Shown piece by piece: positions 1 through 8,130 of a DNA stretch of 64,000 bases. The translations under genes and the position numbers were made by a program. The notes beneath the pieces were generated by a model. It saw nothing but the letters and a program-made list of their open reading frames with translations. It was not told where the DNA came from and did no database searches. The DNA lies in assembly GCF_011045035.1 (NCBI RefSeq), contig NZ_JAALAA010000009.1:1-64000 (forward strand), read 5' to 3'. The stretch's first letter is position 1. Each line of letters begins with the position of its first letter. This stretch comes from Nocardioides turkmenicus (lineage in GTDB: Bacteria > Actinomycetota > Actinomycetes > Propionibacteriales > Nocardioidaceae).

Positions 1-924
1 GCGTACGGGCGGGGGCTGGTGGCGGGCGAGGACCCGGTCCCGGTCCTGGCGGAGCTGCTGCCGGAGCCGGTCGGCCACGTGCTGCTGCAGGGCGACCTGA
101 CCGCGGTCGCCCCGGGGCCGCTGGAGCCCGCGCTGGCCCGCACGCTGGCCGTCGTCGCGACCGTGGAGTCGCACGGCGGGGCGACGGTCTACCGGTTCAC
201 CAAGGAGTCGGTGCGCCGGGCGATGGACCGCGGCTGGACCGCCACCGAGATCCACGCCTTCCTCACCGCGGCGTCGCGCACCCCGGTCCCGCAGGCGCTG
301 ACCTACCTGGTCGACGACACCGCGCGTACGTTCGGGACCGTGCGGGTCGGCTTCGCCGCCGCCTATCTCCGCAGCGACGACGAGGCCGCGCTGGCCGAGC
401 TGCTGGCTCACCCGGCGGCCGAGTCCCTGGGTCTGCGCCGGCTGGCGCCGACGGTGGTCGTCAGCACGGTCGCGCTCGACTCGCTCCTCCCCCGGCTCCG
501 CGAGCTCGGCCTGGCTCCGGTCGTCGAGGCGCCCGACGGGTCGGTCCACGTGGCGCGTCCGGACGCCAGACGCGCCAAGACCCGCAACGCTCAGCGCCCG
601 GCAGGTGCCCAGGAGGCTCACCTCGCCGCGCGCGCCGCCGCGGTGGCGACGAGGATCAAGGCGGGCGACGAGACGGCGGCGTCCCGCCCGGCGCCACCCG
701 CCCCAGCGTCCGCCGAGCCGGCCTCGACCATGGCGGTCCTCCACGAGGCCATCGACGCCAAGGAGCAGGTGGTGATCTCCTACGTCGACGGCCGCGGGGT
801 CGCCGCCGAGGCGCGCGTCGAGCCGCTGGGGCTCGACGGCGGTTCGCTCACCGCCCGGGTCGAGGACGACGTACGGTCCTTCGCGCTCTCCCGCGTTCGA
901 GGTGTGCGACCGGCGCAACCGTAG
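1..924 (+). CDS. Helicase-associated (XPB partner) protein, 5'-truncated by window edge
   Basis: The reading frame is open from base 1, so the true start lies upstream of the window; an internal GTG at 19 is not needed. About 308 C-terminal residues are visible. They resemble the helicase C-terminal/XPB-Ssl2-like domain protein (Rv0862c family) that sits beside XPB helicase in actinobacteria. A mixed alpha/beta region is followed by an Ala/Pro-rich linker and a short beta-rich WYL-like tail (residues with ISYVDGRG and VEPLGL). The gene ends 9 nt before the XPB helicase start, and its stop codon lies inside that gene's presumed -10 element. The function is inferred from context: an accessory factor for the XPB helicase in DNA repair. 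No catalytic motif is visible in the part seen. Confidence 0.72.
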   Translation, partial: AYGRGLVAGEDPVPVLAELLPEPVGHVLLQGDLTAVAPGPLEPALARTLAVVATVESHGGATVYRFTKESVRRAMDRGWTATEIHAFLTAASRTPVPQALTYLVDDTARTFGTVRVGFAAAYLRSDDEAALAELLAHPAAESLGLRRLAPTVVVSTVALDSLLPRLRELGLAPVVEAPDGSVHVARPDARRAKTRNAQRPAGAQEAHLAARAAAVATRIKAGDETAASRPAPPAPASAEPASTMAVLHEAIDAKEQVVISYVDGRGVAAEARVEPLGLDGGSLTARVEDDVRSFALSRVRGVRPAQP

Positions 925-927
925 GCT
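922..927 (+). promoter_or_regulatory. Candidate leaderless -10 (TAGGCT) for XPB helicase
   Basis: TAGGCT fits the actinobacterial TAnnnT -10 and ends 6 nt before the GTG at 934. This is the geometry of a leaderless transcript. It overlaps the stop codon of the upstream gene. No clear -35 is seen. Confidence 0.45.
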
Positions 928-933
928 GGTGCG

Positions 934-2583
934 GTGAACGACGGCCCCCTGATCGTCCAGTCGGACAAGACGCTCCTGCTCGAGATCGACCATGCCCGGG
1001 CATGCGAGTGCCGCAAGGCGATCGCGCCGTTCGCCGAGCTGGAGCGCTCGCCGGAGCACATCCACACCTACCGCCTCACCCCGCTGGGGCTGTGGAACGC
1101 ACGCGCCGCCGGCCACGATGCCGAGCAGGTGGTGGACACGCTGCTGGAGTTCTCGCGCTATCCCGTCCCTCACTCCCTCCTGGTCGACGTCGCCGAGACG
1201 ATGGCGCGCTACGGCCGGCTGCGGCTCGAGAAGAACCCGGCCAACGGACTGGTGCTGGTCTCCTCCGACCGCGCGGTGCTGGAGGAGGTCGTCCGGGCGA
1301 AGAAGGTCGCCGGGATGCTGGGCGAGCGGCTCGACGAGGACACCGTCGTCGTCCACCCCTCCGAGCGCGGCAACCTCAAGCAGGCGCTGCTCAAGCTCGG
1401 CTGGCCGGCCGAGGACTACGCGGGCTACGTCGACGGTGAGGCGCACCCGATCGCGCTCGACACCACCGACTGGAACCTCCGTCCCTACCAGTCGGAGGCG
1501 GCCGAGTCGTTCTGGCACGGCGGCTCCGGGGTCGTCGTGCTCCCGTGCGGCGCCGGCAAGACGCTGGTGGGCGCTGCCGCCATGGCGCACGCCCAGGCGA
1601 CCACGCTGATCCTCGTCACCAACACCGTCTCCGCGCGCCAGTGGAAGGACGAGCTCGTACGCCGCACCTCACTGACCCCCGACGAGATCGGCGAATACTC
1701 GGGCTCGGTCAAGGAGATCCGGCCGGTCACGATCGCCACCTACCAGGTGCTGACCACGCGCCGGAAGGGCGCCTACCCGCACCTGGAGCTGCTCGATGCC
1801 CGCGACTGGGGGCTGGTGGTCTACGACGAGGTGCACCTCCTTCCCGCTCCGATCTTCCGGATGACCGCCGACCTGCAGGCGCGCCGCCGGCTCGGCCTGA
1901 CCGCCACGCTGGTGCGTGAGGACGGGCGCGAGGGTGACGTGTTCTCCCTGATCGGGCCCAAGCGCTACGACGCTCCCTGGAAGGACATCGAGGCGCAGGG
2001 CTGGATCGCTCCGGCCGACTGCGTCGAGGTGCGGGTGACGCTGCCCGCCGACGAGCGGCTCGTCTATGCCACCGGCGAGCCGGACGAGCGCTACCGGATC
2101 GCCTCGTGCACGCACCACAAGATCGACGTGGTCAAGGAGATCGTCGCCTCCCACGCCGGCAAGCCGACGCTCGTGATCGGGCAGTATCTCGAGCAGCTCG
2201 ACGAGATCGCCGCCGCGCTCGACGCCCCGGTGATCGAGGGCAAGACGTCGGTCAAGGAGCGTCAGCGCCTCTTCGACGCCTTCCGCTCCGGCGACATCGA
2301 CCTGCTGGTCGTCTCCAAGGTCGCCAACTTCTCCATCGACCTGCCCTCGGCGGAGGTCGCGATCCAGGTCTCCGGCGCCTTTGGCTCCCGCCAGGAGGAG
2401 GCCCAGCGGCTCGGCCGGCTGCTTCGGCCCGGCGACGGCAACAAGACCGCGCACTTCTTCACGATCGTCTCCCGCGACACCATCGACGCCGACTTCGCCC
2501 AGAACCGCCAGCGCTTCCTGGCCGAGCAGGGCTATGCGTACCGGATCGTCGATGCCGACTCCCTCGACGATCTCCCCTCCTGA
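934..2583 (+). CDS. DNA repair helicase XPB (SF2, ERCC3-like)
   Basis: The 549-residue protein is an ATP-dependent 3'-5' DNA helicase of the XPB/Rad25 family, which is found in a limited set of bacteria, including mycobacteria (Rv0861c). Domain order is an N-terminal XPB damage-recognition-like region, then helicase domain 1 with Walker A PCGAGKT (about residues 204-210), the DEVH box (about residue 298) and LGLTATLVREDG, and then helicase domain 2 ending with motif VI QRLGRLLRP. Length matches the bacterial family. GTG at 934 is the only start compatible with the upstream gene and the TAGGCT -10. The preceding gene encodes its usual neighbour, so the two probably act together in DNA repair. 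Confidence 0.93.
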   Translation: MNDGPLIVQSDKTLLLEIDHARACECRKAIAPFAELERSPEHIHTYRLTPLGLWNARAAGHDAEQVVDTLLEFSRYPVPHSLLVDVAETMARYGRLRLEKNPANGLVLVSSDRAVLEEVVRAKKVAGMLGERLDEDTVVVHPSERGNLKQALLKLGWPAEDYAGYVDGEAHPIALDTTDWNLRPYQSEAAESFWHGGSGVVVLPCGAGKTLVGAAAMAHAQATTLILVTNTVSARQWKDELVRRTSLTPDEIGEYSGSVKEIRPVTIATYQVLTTRRKGAYPHLELLDARDWGLVVYDEVHLLPAPIFRMTADLQARRRLGLTATLVREDGREGDVFSLIGPKRYDAPWKDIEAQGWIAPADCVEVRVTLPADERLVYATGEPDERYRIASCTHHKIDVVKEIVASHAGKPTLVIGQYLEQLDEIAAALDAPVIEGKTSVKERQRLFDAFRSGDIDLLVVSKVANFSIDLPSAEVAIQVSGAFGSRQEEAQRLGRLLRPGDGNKTAHFFTIVSRDTIDADFAQNRQRFLAEQGYAYRIVDADSLDDLPS

Positions 2584-2590
2584 TCGCATC

Positions 2591-2848
2591 TCAGCCCAGC
2601 GCCACGACGCGCAGCTGATGGGGTGGCGGACAGCTCGCGACCCACAGGTCCCGGCACTCCTGGCAGAGCAGATAGGTGTGGGTGCAGCGGTCGTCGGGAC
2701 AGAGCACGGTCACGGCGTACGCCGCGGCCTCGCCACAAGGCTCCGCGTCGCTGTCCGGACTGCCGCAGCTGCACTCACAGGCAGGCGGTTCGCCGAGCTC
2801 CTCCTCGAGCTGCTCGATCTCCTCATCGATGGTCGTGCTGATGGTCAT
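2591..2848 (-). CDS. Small cysteine-rich acidic protein (putative zinc ribbon)
   Basis: This 85-residue product has an acidic, coiled-coil-like N-terminus (EEIEQLEEELGE). It then carries CxCxC, a later CPDDRC and a CQEC pair, spaced as expected for a zinc ribbon. I do not recognise the family. The ATG at 2848 is chosen because GGAGGAG stands 6 nt upstream; a longer in-frame start at 2890 lacks a ribosome site. It converges on the XPB helicase gene, with 7 nt between the ends, and lies just downstream of another unknown gene on the same strand. Function is unknown; metal binding is inference. Confidence 0.7.
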   Translation of the reverse strand: MTISTTIDEEIEQLEEELGEPPACECSCGSPDSDAEPCGEAAAYAVTVLCPDDRCTHTYLLCQECRDLWVASCPPPHQLRVVALG

Positions 2849-2890
2849 GACATCTCCTCCGTCTGGATCGGATGTCGTCCTCGTCACCAC

Positions 2891-3535
2891 CTAAGCAGAG
2901 GGCACCGACATTTCTGCCTCGTGGATCGTGGTCTCGAACCCGAGATCGGATCGCGAGCCGCCGACCGGGCTCAGCCGCACCACGATGCCGGTCGCGACGT
3001 CCAGCGCGACGTCGTACGCCTCCGGGTAGACCGTCCCCGCCGGCGGCTCCCAGCCCGGGGCGCCGTCGCCGTACTCGAACCAGTCGCTGACCCGCGACCA
3101 CAGCAGCGGGCAGCAGCCGCACCGCGGCTCATACCCCTTCCCTGGCACGGCCCGCGCCCACCAGGTCTCCCGGCCGCCGAGCGCCTCCGAGCGCAGGTCG
3201 CTCAAGGTCACGTCCTCCGACAGCTCCTCCGGGTCGAGCATCGACACGAACACGTAGTTGTCCCACATCGGGTCGTCGATGTCGTGGGTGTAGGCCCGCG
3301 GTCGGCTCGCCACGAGGCCGTCGGCGCGCAGGACCGGCTCCGGAGGAGTGCTCGCCTCCTCCCGGACGACGCGTTCGCCGCGGGCGTCGCGGACCCGCAG
3401 TCGTCCGGGCCGGCTCAGCCAGCACTCGACGTCCCCGTCCGCCCCCGTCGGCCAGGTGAAGTGGAGCGTGCTGAAGCGCCACGGCGACGACCGGGCGAGC
3501 GCGCGGAAGGTGTCCTCGCTCAGCTCAGCTCCCAT
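2891..3535 (-). CDS. Hypothetical cytoplasmic protein
   Basis: The 214-residue protein has no signal peptide or membrane segment. It is rich in Trp and acidic residues and carries a CGCC motif near residue 140. I do not recognise a family. The ATG at 3535 has GGGTGG about 6 nt upstream; a GTG at 3544 in the same frame is possible. The start overlaps the end of the upstream PPOX-like gene, so the two are translationally coupled. Function unknown. Confidence 0.65.
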   Translation of the reverse strand: MGAELSEDTFRALARSSPWRFSTLHFTWPTGADGDVECWLSRPGRLRVRDARGERVVREEASTPPEPVLRADGLVASRPRAYTHDIDDPMWDNYVFVSMLDPEELSEDVTLSDLRSEALGGRETWWARAVPGKGYEPRCGCCPLLWSRVSDWFEYGDGAPGWEPPAGTVYPEAYDVALDVATGIVVRLSPVGGSRSDLGFETTIHEAEMSVPSA

Positions 3536-3986
3536 CCGACCCACCCTCGTCCAGCCAGCGGCCGTCGCGCATCAAGTGACGGCCCTCCAGCTCGTTCTCC
3601 TCACGCCAGGCCTGCACCTTCGTCGGCCTGACCCGGATCAGGCTGTCGGCCCACCGGCTCGGGTCGCCGCCCTGCTTGGCCGCATAGATGTCGAGCACCT
3701 CCTTCGGCGTCCCGTCCATCGGCAAGACCTCGGCACGACCGTCGATGATCACCACGTCGCGCAGCTCGCCCAGCCCCAGGCGCACCGCGGGAGAGGCGGA
3801 GAGGTTCCGCTGCGTCCGCGCCCCGCCCATGCTCGCGATCCAGATCTCGCCCTCCCACCACACGAACGAGATCGGCACCAGCCAGGGCTGGTCGTCGTGC
3901 GCCGACGCGATCCAGAGATCGACGTCGTTCTCCAGACGGGCACGGGTGTCGGCGAGTCTCTGGTCGAGGGAGCGAGGGGCAGCCAT
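3525..3986 (-). CDS. Pyridoxamine 5'-phosphate oxidase (PPOX) family flavin/F420-binding protein
   Basis: The 153-residue split-beta-barrel protein shows typical PPOX core strands (DLWIASAHDDQPWLVPISF, then IWIASMGGARTQRNL and VRLGLGELRDVVIIDGRAEV). Members bind FMN or F420 and reduce or oxidise small molecules; the substrate cannot be told here. The start is ATG 3986, preceded at 6 nt by TAGGGT, a likely leaderless -10. Its end overlaps the next gene on the minus strand. Confidence 0.8.
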   Translation of the reverse strand: MAAPRSLDQRLADTRARLENDVDLWIASAHDDQPWLVPISFVWWEGEIWIASMGGARTQRNLSASPAVRLGLGELRDVVIIDGRAEVLPMDGTPKEVLDIYAAKQGGDPSRWADSLIRVRPTKVQAWREENELEGRHLMRDGRWLDEGGSDGS

Positions 3987-3992
3987 GGCCGC

Positions 3993-3998
3993 ACCCTA
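3993..3998 (-). promoter_or_regulatory. Candidate leaderless -10 (TAGGGT) for PPOX gene
   Basis: Read on the minus strand, TAGGGT lies 6 nt before the ATG at 3986. The pattern is the same as at other genes of this window. Confidence 0.4.
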
Positions 3999-4067
3999 GT
4001 CGCCGACCGAGCGGGCGACCTACGGCTTTCCGGAGGGTTCTGGAGGGTCCTGGAGGAGGATGGGCGC

Positions 4068-4364
4068 ATGGAGACCTGGGAGTTCGAGGCCGAGCTGTGG
4101 CCATGGAAGGGCGAGACCGATGCCTGGATCTTCGTGACCGCGCCGCCCGAGGTCACCGAGGAGATCCGGGAGGCGTCGATCGCGACCGGCCCGCCCCGCG
4201 GCTTCGGGTCGGTGCGGGTCGAGGCCCGGATCGGCACCACCATCTGGAGGACCTCGGTCTTCCCGGGCCAGGACGGCTATGCGCTGCCGATCAAGAAGGC
4301 CGTACGCCGCAAGGAGGACCTCCAGGTCGGCGACCGCGCCCTCGTCTCGATCACCCTCGTCTGA
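4068..4364 (+). CDS. DUF1905 domain protein
   Basis: The 98-residue protein spans one DUF1905 domain: a beta-barrel-like fold beginning WEFEAELWPW, with FGSVRVEARIGTTIWRTSVFP and a C-terminal VGDRALVSITL. The ATG at 4068 follows a GGAGGAGG ribosome site. DUF1905 proteins have no settled function; many occur with YdeI-type domains, which are absent here. It is divergent from the PPOX gene and is followed 35 nt later by a DUF2087 gene. Confidence 0.8.
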   Translation: METWEFEAELWPWKGETDAWIFVTAPPEVTEEIREASIATGPPRGFGSVRVEARIGTTIWRTSVFPGQDGYALPIKKAVRRKEDLQVGDRALVSITLV

Positions 4365-4399
4365 AACCCGGTGGCGCCGGACCGGCCGGCCGGAGCACG

Positions 4400-4705
4400 A
4401 TGGAAGGCGTGACCCGCGCGACCTGGCAGCCCCGACCCGACGACGCCGAGACCCTGAGACGGTTCTTCGGCAAGGACGGGCGGCTGCTGACGATCCCGTC
4501 GAAGCACGTCAAGAAGCTGGTCGTGCTCAACCAGCTCGCGCAGTCCTTCGAGCTCGGCCACGTCTACCCCGAGCGCGAGGTCAACGAGATCCTGGGCCGG
4601 TTCCACGACGACGTCGCCGCGCTGCGCCGCTACCTCTACGAGGAAGGGTTCATGATGCGCGAGGGCGGCTACTACTGGCGCTCCGGCGGCAGCGTCGACA
4701 TCTGA
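4400..4705 (+). CDS. DUF2087 domain protein
   Basis: The 101-residue protein matches the DUF2087 pattern. It has FFGKDGRLLTIPSK near the N-terminus, then helices and a wing-like end (YLYEEGFMMREGGYYWRSGG). In other actinobacteria this domain is often fused to ArsR-type DNA-binding domains; here it stands alone. The start is ATG 4400 or GTG 4409; the latter has GGAAGG just upstream. It may be cotranscribed with the DUF1905 gene. Role unknown; a nucleic-acid-binding role is inference. Confidence 0.78.
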   Translation: MEGVTRATWQPRPDDAETLRRFFGKDGRLLTIPSKHVKKLVVLNQLAQSFELGHVYPEREVNEILGRFHDDVAALRRYLYEEGFMMREGGYYWRSGGSVDI

Positions 4706-4742
4706 CCCGCCACCACCGACCGGATCGGGCATGATTCGCCCC

Positions 4743-5153
4743 ATGACGATGCCGGACCAGTCGGGCCAGCCAACGCCCGGACAGCCGCCCGTGGGGTGGA
4801 TCGACCTGACGATCCAGGGCAGCCACATGACCTCGAACCTGATCGTGCCGACGGTGCTGCTCAACGGCCACCAGATGCCGACCCAGTACGGCCGCAACGT
4901 CTTCCCGGTGCCGCCGGGACACTGGAACGTCGACATGTACACCCAGTGGACCTGGAAGTTCGGCAAGGCGTCGCTGAGCTTCGACGTCGCCGAGGGCCAG
5001 ACCGTCCCGGTCTTCTACGCCGCGCCGGCCACCACGTTCCAGAAGGGCGCGATCGGGCACGTCAAGCAGAAGAAGCCGGGCGTGCTCGCGCTGGTCGCCG
5101 TGCTGGTGGTCGTGGTTCTCGTCATCGCCGGCATCATTGCGCTGACGGTCTGA
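4743..5153 (+). CDS. Hypothetical tail-anchored membrane protein
   Basis: The product is 136 residues from ATG 4743 (an in-frame ATG at 4731 is also possible). A Gly/Pro-rich N-terminus precedes a beta-rich soluble domain (IDLTIQGSHMTSN, VLLNGHQMP, VPPGHWNVDMY). The last 25 residues form one hydrophobic helix (VLALVAVLVVVVLVIAGII) ending near the C-terminus, so the domain probably faces the cytoplasm on a tail anchor. I do not recognise a family. It lies 59 nt upstream of the exonuclease gene. Confidence 0.65.
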   Translation: MTMPDQSGQPTPGQPPVGWIDLTIQGSHMTSNLIVPTVLLNGHQMPTQYGRNVFPVPPGHWNVDMYTQWTWKFGKASLSFDVAEGQTVPVFYAAPATTFQKGAIGHVKQKKPGVLALVAVLVVVVLVIAGIIALTV

Positions 5154-5199
5154 CGATCCAGCGACCTGACGGCCCGAAAAGAGTGTCGGTGCTCACCGA

Positions 5200-5205
5200 T
5201 ACCGT
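5200..5205 (+). promoter_or_regulatory. Candidate leaderless -10 (TACCGT) for exonuclease
   Basis: TACCGT ends 7 nt before the GTG at 5213 and supports that start over the upstream in-frame GTGs at 5183 and 5189. Confidence 0.38.
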
Positions 5206-5212
5206 CAGCACT

Positions 5213-5869
5213 GTGACCACCACCGAATCGCGCGGCCGAAGCGAAGCCCGGGGCAACCGACGGGGCTACGCGGTCCTCGACGTCGAGACGACCGGGCTCG
5301 ACCCCTACCGCGACCGCGTGATCCAGGTGGCGATCCGGCAGATCTCCGCCGACGGCAAACCCGAGTCGGAGTGGGAGACGCTGGTCAACCCGGGCGCCGG
5401 CGTCGACCCGGGGCCGGTCGAGGTCCACGGTCTGACCAGTGCCGACCTGGCCGGCGCCCCACCGTTCCGCGACGTCGCCGCGACGATCGCCCAGCGCCTC
5501 GCCGGACGGGTCTTCGTGGCCCACAACGCGCCGTTCGACTGGGCCTTCGTGGCCGTGGAGTCCGACCGCGCCGGCGTACGGCTCGAGGTCCTGGACTGGT
5601 TGTGCACGATGCGGTTCGCGAAGGCGCTCGCCCTGGACGTGCCCGACAAGTCGTTGGCCACCATCGCCGCCTACTACGCGGTGGAGCAGATGAAGGCCCA
5701 CGACGCCGGCGACGACACCCGGGTGGCCGCCGAGATCCTGCTGCGGGAGCTGGCCGACGCCGACCGAGTCGGCCTCACGCTGCCGCTGGTCGCGTGCAAC
5801 AGCACGCGACACCGGCTGAAGCGGACCGTGCGCCGCTGGTTCAGCCGCTTCGCGCCACCGGCTCGCTGA
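5213..5869 (+). CDS. 3'-5' exonuclease, DnaQ/epsilon-like (DEDD family)
   Basis: The 218-residue protein has the exonuclease motifs in order: ExoI AVLDVETTGLDPYRD, ExoII VAHNAPFDWAF and ExoIII with HDAGDDTR. This is the DEDDh-type exonuclease fold of the DNA polymerase III epsilon family. It would remove 3' nucleotides from DNA (or RNA) with two metal ions. It is too short and isolated to be assigned as the replicative proofreading subunit. The basic C-terminal tail (RLKRTVRRWFSR) may bind nucleic acid. Confidence 0.85.
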   Translation: MTTTESRGRSEARGNRRGYAVLDVETTGLDPYRDRVIQVAIRQISADGKPESEWETLVNPGAGVDPGPVEVHGLTSADLAGAPPFRDVAATIAQRLAGRVFVAHNAPFDWAFVAVESDRAGVRLEVLDWLCTMRFAKALALDVPDKSLATIAAYYAVEQMKAHDAGDDTRVAAEILLRELADADRVGLTLPLVACNSTRHRLKRTVRRWFSRFAPPAR

Positions 5870-5969
5870 GAGATCGTCCCACCAGCCGGGACATTTCCCG
5901 GAGATATGCAACCGGATGGGCCGGTTCGGGCATCAGTATGTCGTCGGCCCGATCTAACCTCGAAGGGCC

Positions 5970-6842
5970 ATGGTCCGGAGCGAGGCGAAGAAGATGGTCA
6001 GACGAGGAATCACCGCGGGAGCGCTGGTGGCCCTGCTGGCAACCACGTTCGCGGCATGCGCCACGGAGCCGGCGGCCGCGCCGGCACCCGAGACCGCCTC
6101 GCCGGCCGCCGCCTCCCCCTCGGCGAGCGACTCCCCGAGCGCCACGCCGACACCGAGCCCCAGCGCGAAGCCGAAGCCCAAGCCGAAGCCGTCCCCCACC
6201 TCGGGCCCGCGACTGTTCGGCAAGGGCGACAGCGGCGACGACGTACGTGACCTGCAGGCGCGCCTGAAGCAGATCGGATGGTTCAACGCGGGCGTGACCG
6301 GGTTCTACGGCAACGTCACCACCGAGGCCGTCTCCGGGTTCCAGGCCAAGCGCGGCATCGCGGTCACCGGCTTCGTGGACCAGACGACCCTCGACCGGCT
6401 GTACGCGATGACCCGCGAGCCGACCGAGGCCGAGCTGACCAACGCGCCGCCGCCGGTCCCCGAGGGCAAGCTCGATCCGCGCTGCCTGACCGGCCGGGTG
6501 ATGTGCATCGACAAGTCGACCTCGGTGCTGCGCTGGGTCGTCGGCGGCACCGTGCAGATGAGCGTCGAGGTGCGATTCGGCTCGCAGGAGCTGCCGACCC
6601 GCGAGGGCCAGTTCTCCGTCTTCGCCAAGAGCCGCGACCACGTCTCCTCCATCTACAAGACCCCGATGCCGTTCGCGATGTTCTTCTCCGGTGGCCAGGC
6701 GGTCCACTACTCCCCCGACTTCGCCGCCAACGGCTACAACGGCGCCTCCCACGGCTGTGTGAACGTACGCGACTACGGTGCCATCACCTCCCTCTACGAC
6801 CAGGTGAACATCGGCGACGGGGTCGTCGTCTACTGGTCCTGA
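5970..6842 (+). CDS. L,D-transpeptidase lipoprotein with peptidoglycan-binding domain
   Basis: The 290-residue exported protein has a signal peptide ending at a lipobox-like TFAAC (Cys30). A Pro/Ser/Lys-rich linker follows (about 31-80), then a PG_binding_1 domain (about 85-140, DSGDDVRDLQARLKQ) and a C-terminal YkuD catalytic domain with SHGCVNVRD, whose Cys263 is the acyl-enzyme nucleophile. It would form 3-3 cross-links in, or attach ligands to, peptidoglycan outside the membrane. The start is ATG 5970; ATG 5994 in the same frame also has a purine-rich site. The lipobox is imperfect at position -3 (Phe), so lipidation is likely but not certain. Confidence 0.88.
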   Translation: MVRSEAKKMVRRGITAGALVALLATTFAACATEPAAAPAPETASPAAASPSASDSPSATPTPSPSAKPKPKPKPSPTSGPRLFGKGDSGDDVRDLQARLKQIGWFNAGVTGFYGNVTTEAVSGFQAKRGIAVTGFVDQTTLDRLYAMTREPTEAELTNAPPPVPEGKLDPRCLTGRVMCIDKSTSVLRWVVGGTVQMSVEVRFGSQELPTREGQFSVFAKSRDHVSSIYKTPMPFAMFFSGGQAVHYSPDFAANGYNGASHGCVNVRDYGAITSLYDQVNIGDGVVVYWS

Positions 6843-6904
6843 GGACCGCCACGGACCGCGGTCCGGCCCTCGGGCACGATTGAGGAGGCGTACCTCGCGC
6901 GCCT

Positions 6905-6910
6905 TAGGCT
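6905..6910 (+). promoter_or_regulatory. Candidate leaderless -10 (TAGGCT) for serA
   Basis: TAGGCT ends 6 nt before the ATG at 6917, and no Shine-Dalgarno sequence is present. Confidence 0.42.
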
Positions 6911-6916
6911 TGAGCC

Positions 6917-8113
6917 ATGAAGGCGCTGCTCCTGGAGAACATCCATCCCGTCGCTGTCGAGAACCTCGAGAAGGCCGGATTCGAGGTCGAGCTGCGGAGC
7001 AAGTCCCTCTCCGAGGACGAGCTGGTGGAGGCCCTTCCGGGCGTGACCCTGCTCGGTATCCGCTCCAACACCCACATCACCCCGCGGGTGCTCGACGCGG
7101 CCACCGACCTCAAGGCGATCGGCTGCTTCTGCATCGGCACCAACCAGGTCGACCTGGTCACCGCCGCCGAGCGCGGCGTCGCCGTCTTCAACGCGCCCTA
7201 CTCCAACACCCGCTCGGTCGTCGAGCTGGTCATCGGCTACATCATCTCCCTGGCCCGGCGGCTGCCGGAGAAGACCGAGAAGATGCACGCCGGCGTCTGG
7301 GACAAGTCCGCGAAGGGCTCCCACGAGGTCCGCGGCCGCACGCTCGGCATCATCGGCTACGGCAACATCGGCACCCAGCTGTCCAACGTCGCCGAGGCGC
7401 TGGGCATGTACGTCATCTTCTACGACATCGCCGACCGGCTGGCCCACGGCAACGCGCGCCGGATGAAGTCGCTCGACGCGCTCCTGGAGGAGGCCGACGT
7501 GGTCTCCATCCACATCGACGGACGCCCGGGCAACCTGGGCATGTTCGGCGAGGAGCAGTTCGCCAAGATGAAGCCGCGGAGCCTGTTCATCAACGCCGCG
7601 CGTGGCTTCCTCGTCGACAACGACGCGCTGCGCAAGCACATCGAGTCCGGCCACATCGCCGGTGCCGCGCTCGACGTCTTCCCGATCGAGCCCAAGGCCC
7701 AGGGCGACCCCTTCGAGAGCCCGCTGCAGGGTCTCGACAACGTCATCCTGACCCCCCATGTGGGCGGCTCCACGCAGGAGGCACAGGAGGAGATCGGCTG
7801 GTTCGTCTCCGGCAAGCTGCGCGACTTCATCCGCTCCGGATCCACCGCGCTCAGCGTCAACCTGCCGGCCGTCCAGCCGCCGCCGCTGGGTGCGGGCGCG
7901 CGCCTCGCGCTGCTCCACGACAGCGTCCCGGGCGTGCTCGCCGAGCTCAACGCCCTGCTCGCCTCCGAGGGCGTCAACGTGACCGGTCAGTACCTCGCCA
8001 CCGCCGGCGAGACCGGCTTCGTGGTCACCGACGCGACCAGCGTGCCGCCGACGACCCTGGACAAGATCGCGGGCAACCCGCACACCAGGTGGGTGCGCGC
8101 CTACCACGCGTGA
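6917..8113 (+). CDS. serA: D-3-phosphoglycerate dehydrogenase (short, E. coli-type, C-terminal ACT)
   Basis: The 398-residue enzyme oxidises 3-phosphoglycerate to 3-phosphohydroxypyruvate with NAD, the first step of serine synthesis. It shows the 2-hydroxyacid dehydrogenase fold: substrate loop IRSNTHITP, Rossmann motif GIIGYGNIGTQ, catalytic Arg in INAARG, Glu in LDVFPIEP and His in TPHVGGST. A C-terminal ACT domain follows (LLHDSVPGVLAELNALL). At about 400 residues it is the E. coli form. Many actinobacteria carry a 520-530-residue form with an extra intervening domain, so a second serA may exist elsewhere. The stop overlaps a possible GTG start of the next gene by 4 nt. Confidence 0.9.
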   Translation: MKALLLENIHPVAVENLEKAGFEVELRSKSLSEDELVEALPGVTLLGIRSNTHITPRVLDAATDLKAIGCFCIGTNQVDLVTAAERGVAVFNAPYSNTRSVVELVIGYIISLARRLPEKTEKMHAGVWDKSAKGSHEVRGRTLGIIGYGNIGTQLSNVAEALGMYVIFYDIADRLAHGNARRMKSLDALLEEADVVSIHIDGRPGNLGMFGEEQFAKMKPRSLFINAARGFLVDNDALRKHIESGHIAGAALDVFPIEPKAQGDPFESPLQGLDNVILTPHVGGSTQEAQEEIGWFVSGKLRDFIRSGSTALSVNLPAVQPPPLGAGARLALLHDSVPGVLAELNALLASEGVNVTGQYLATAGETGFVVTDATSVPPTTLDKIAGNPHTRWVRAYHA

Positions 8114-8130
8114 CGCTAGCGTTCTGGCCC

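Noticed and set aside
4796..5182. Upstream extension of the exonuclease reading frame over the tail-anchored protein gene
   Set aside because: It is a shadow frame of the 4743-5153 gene; the exonuclease motifs begin only after 5213.
6880..8130. Long N-terminal extension of the HD hydrolase across serA
   Set aside because: The extension is the +2 frame of serA, with low-complexity Arg/Pro/Ala content. The HD domain starts at 8131 (or 8110).
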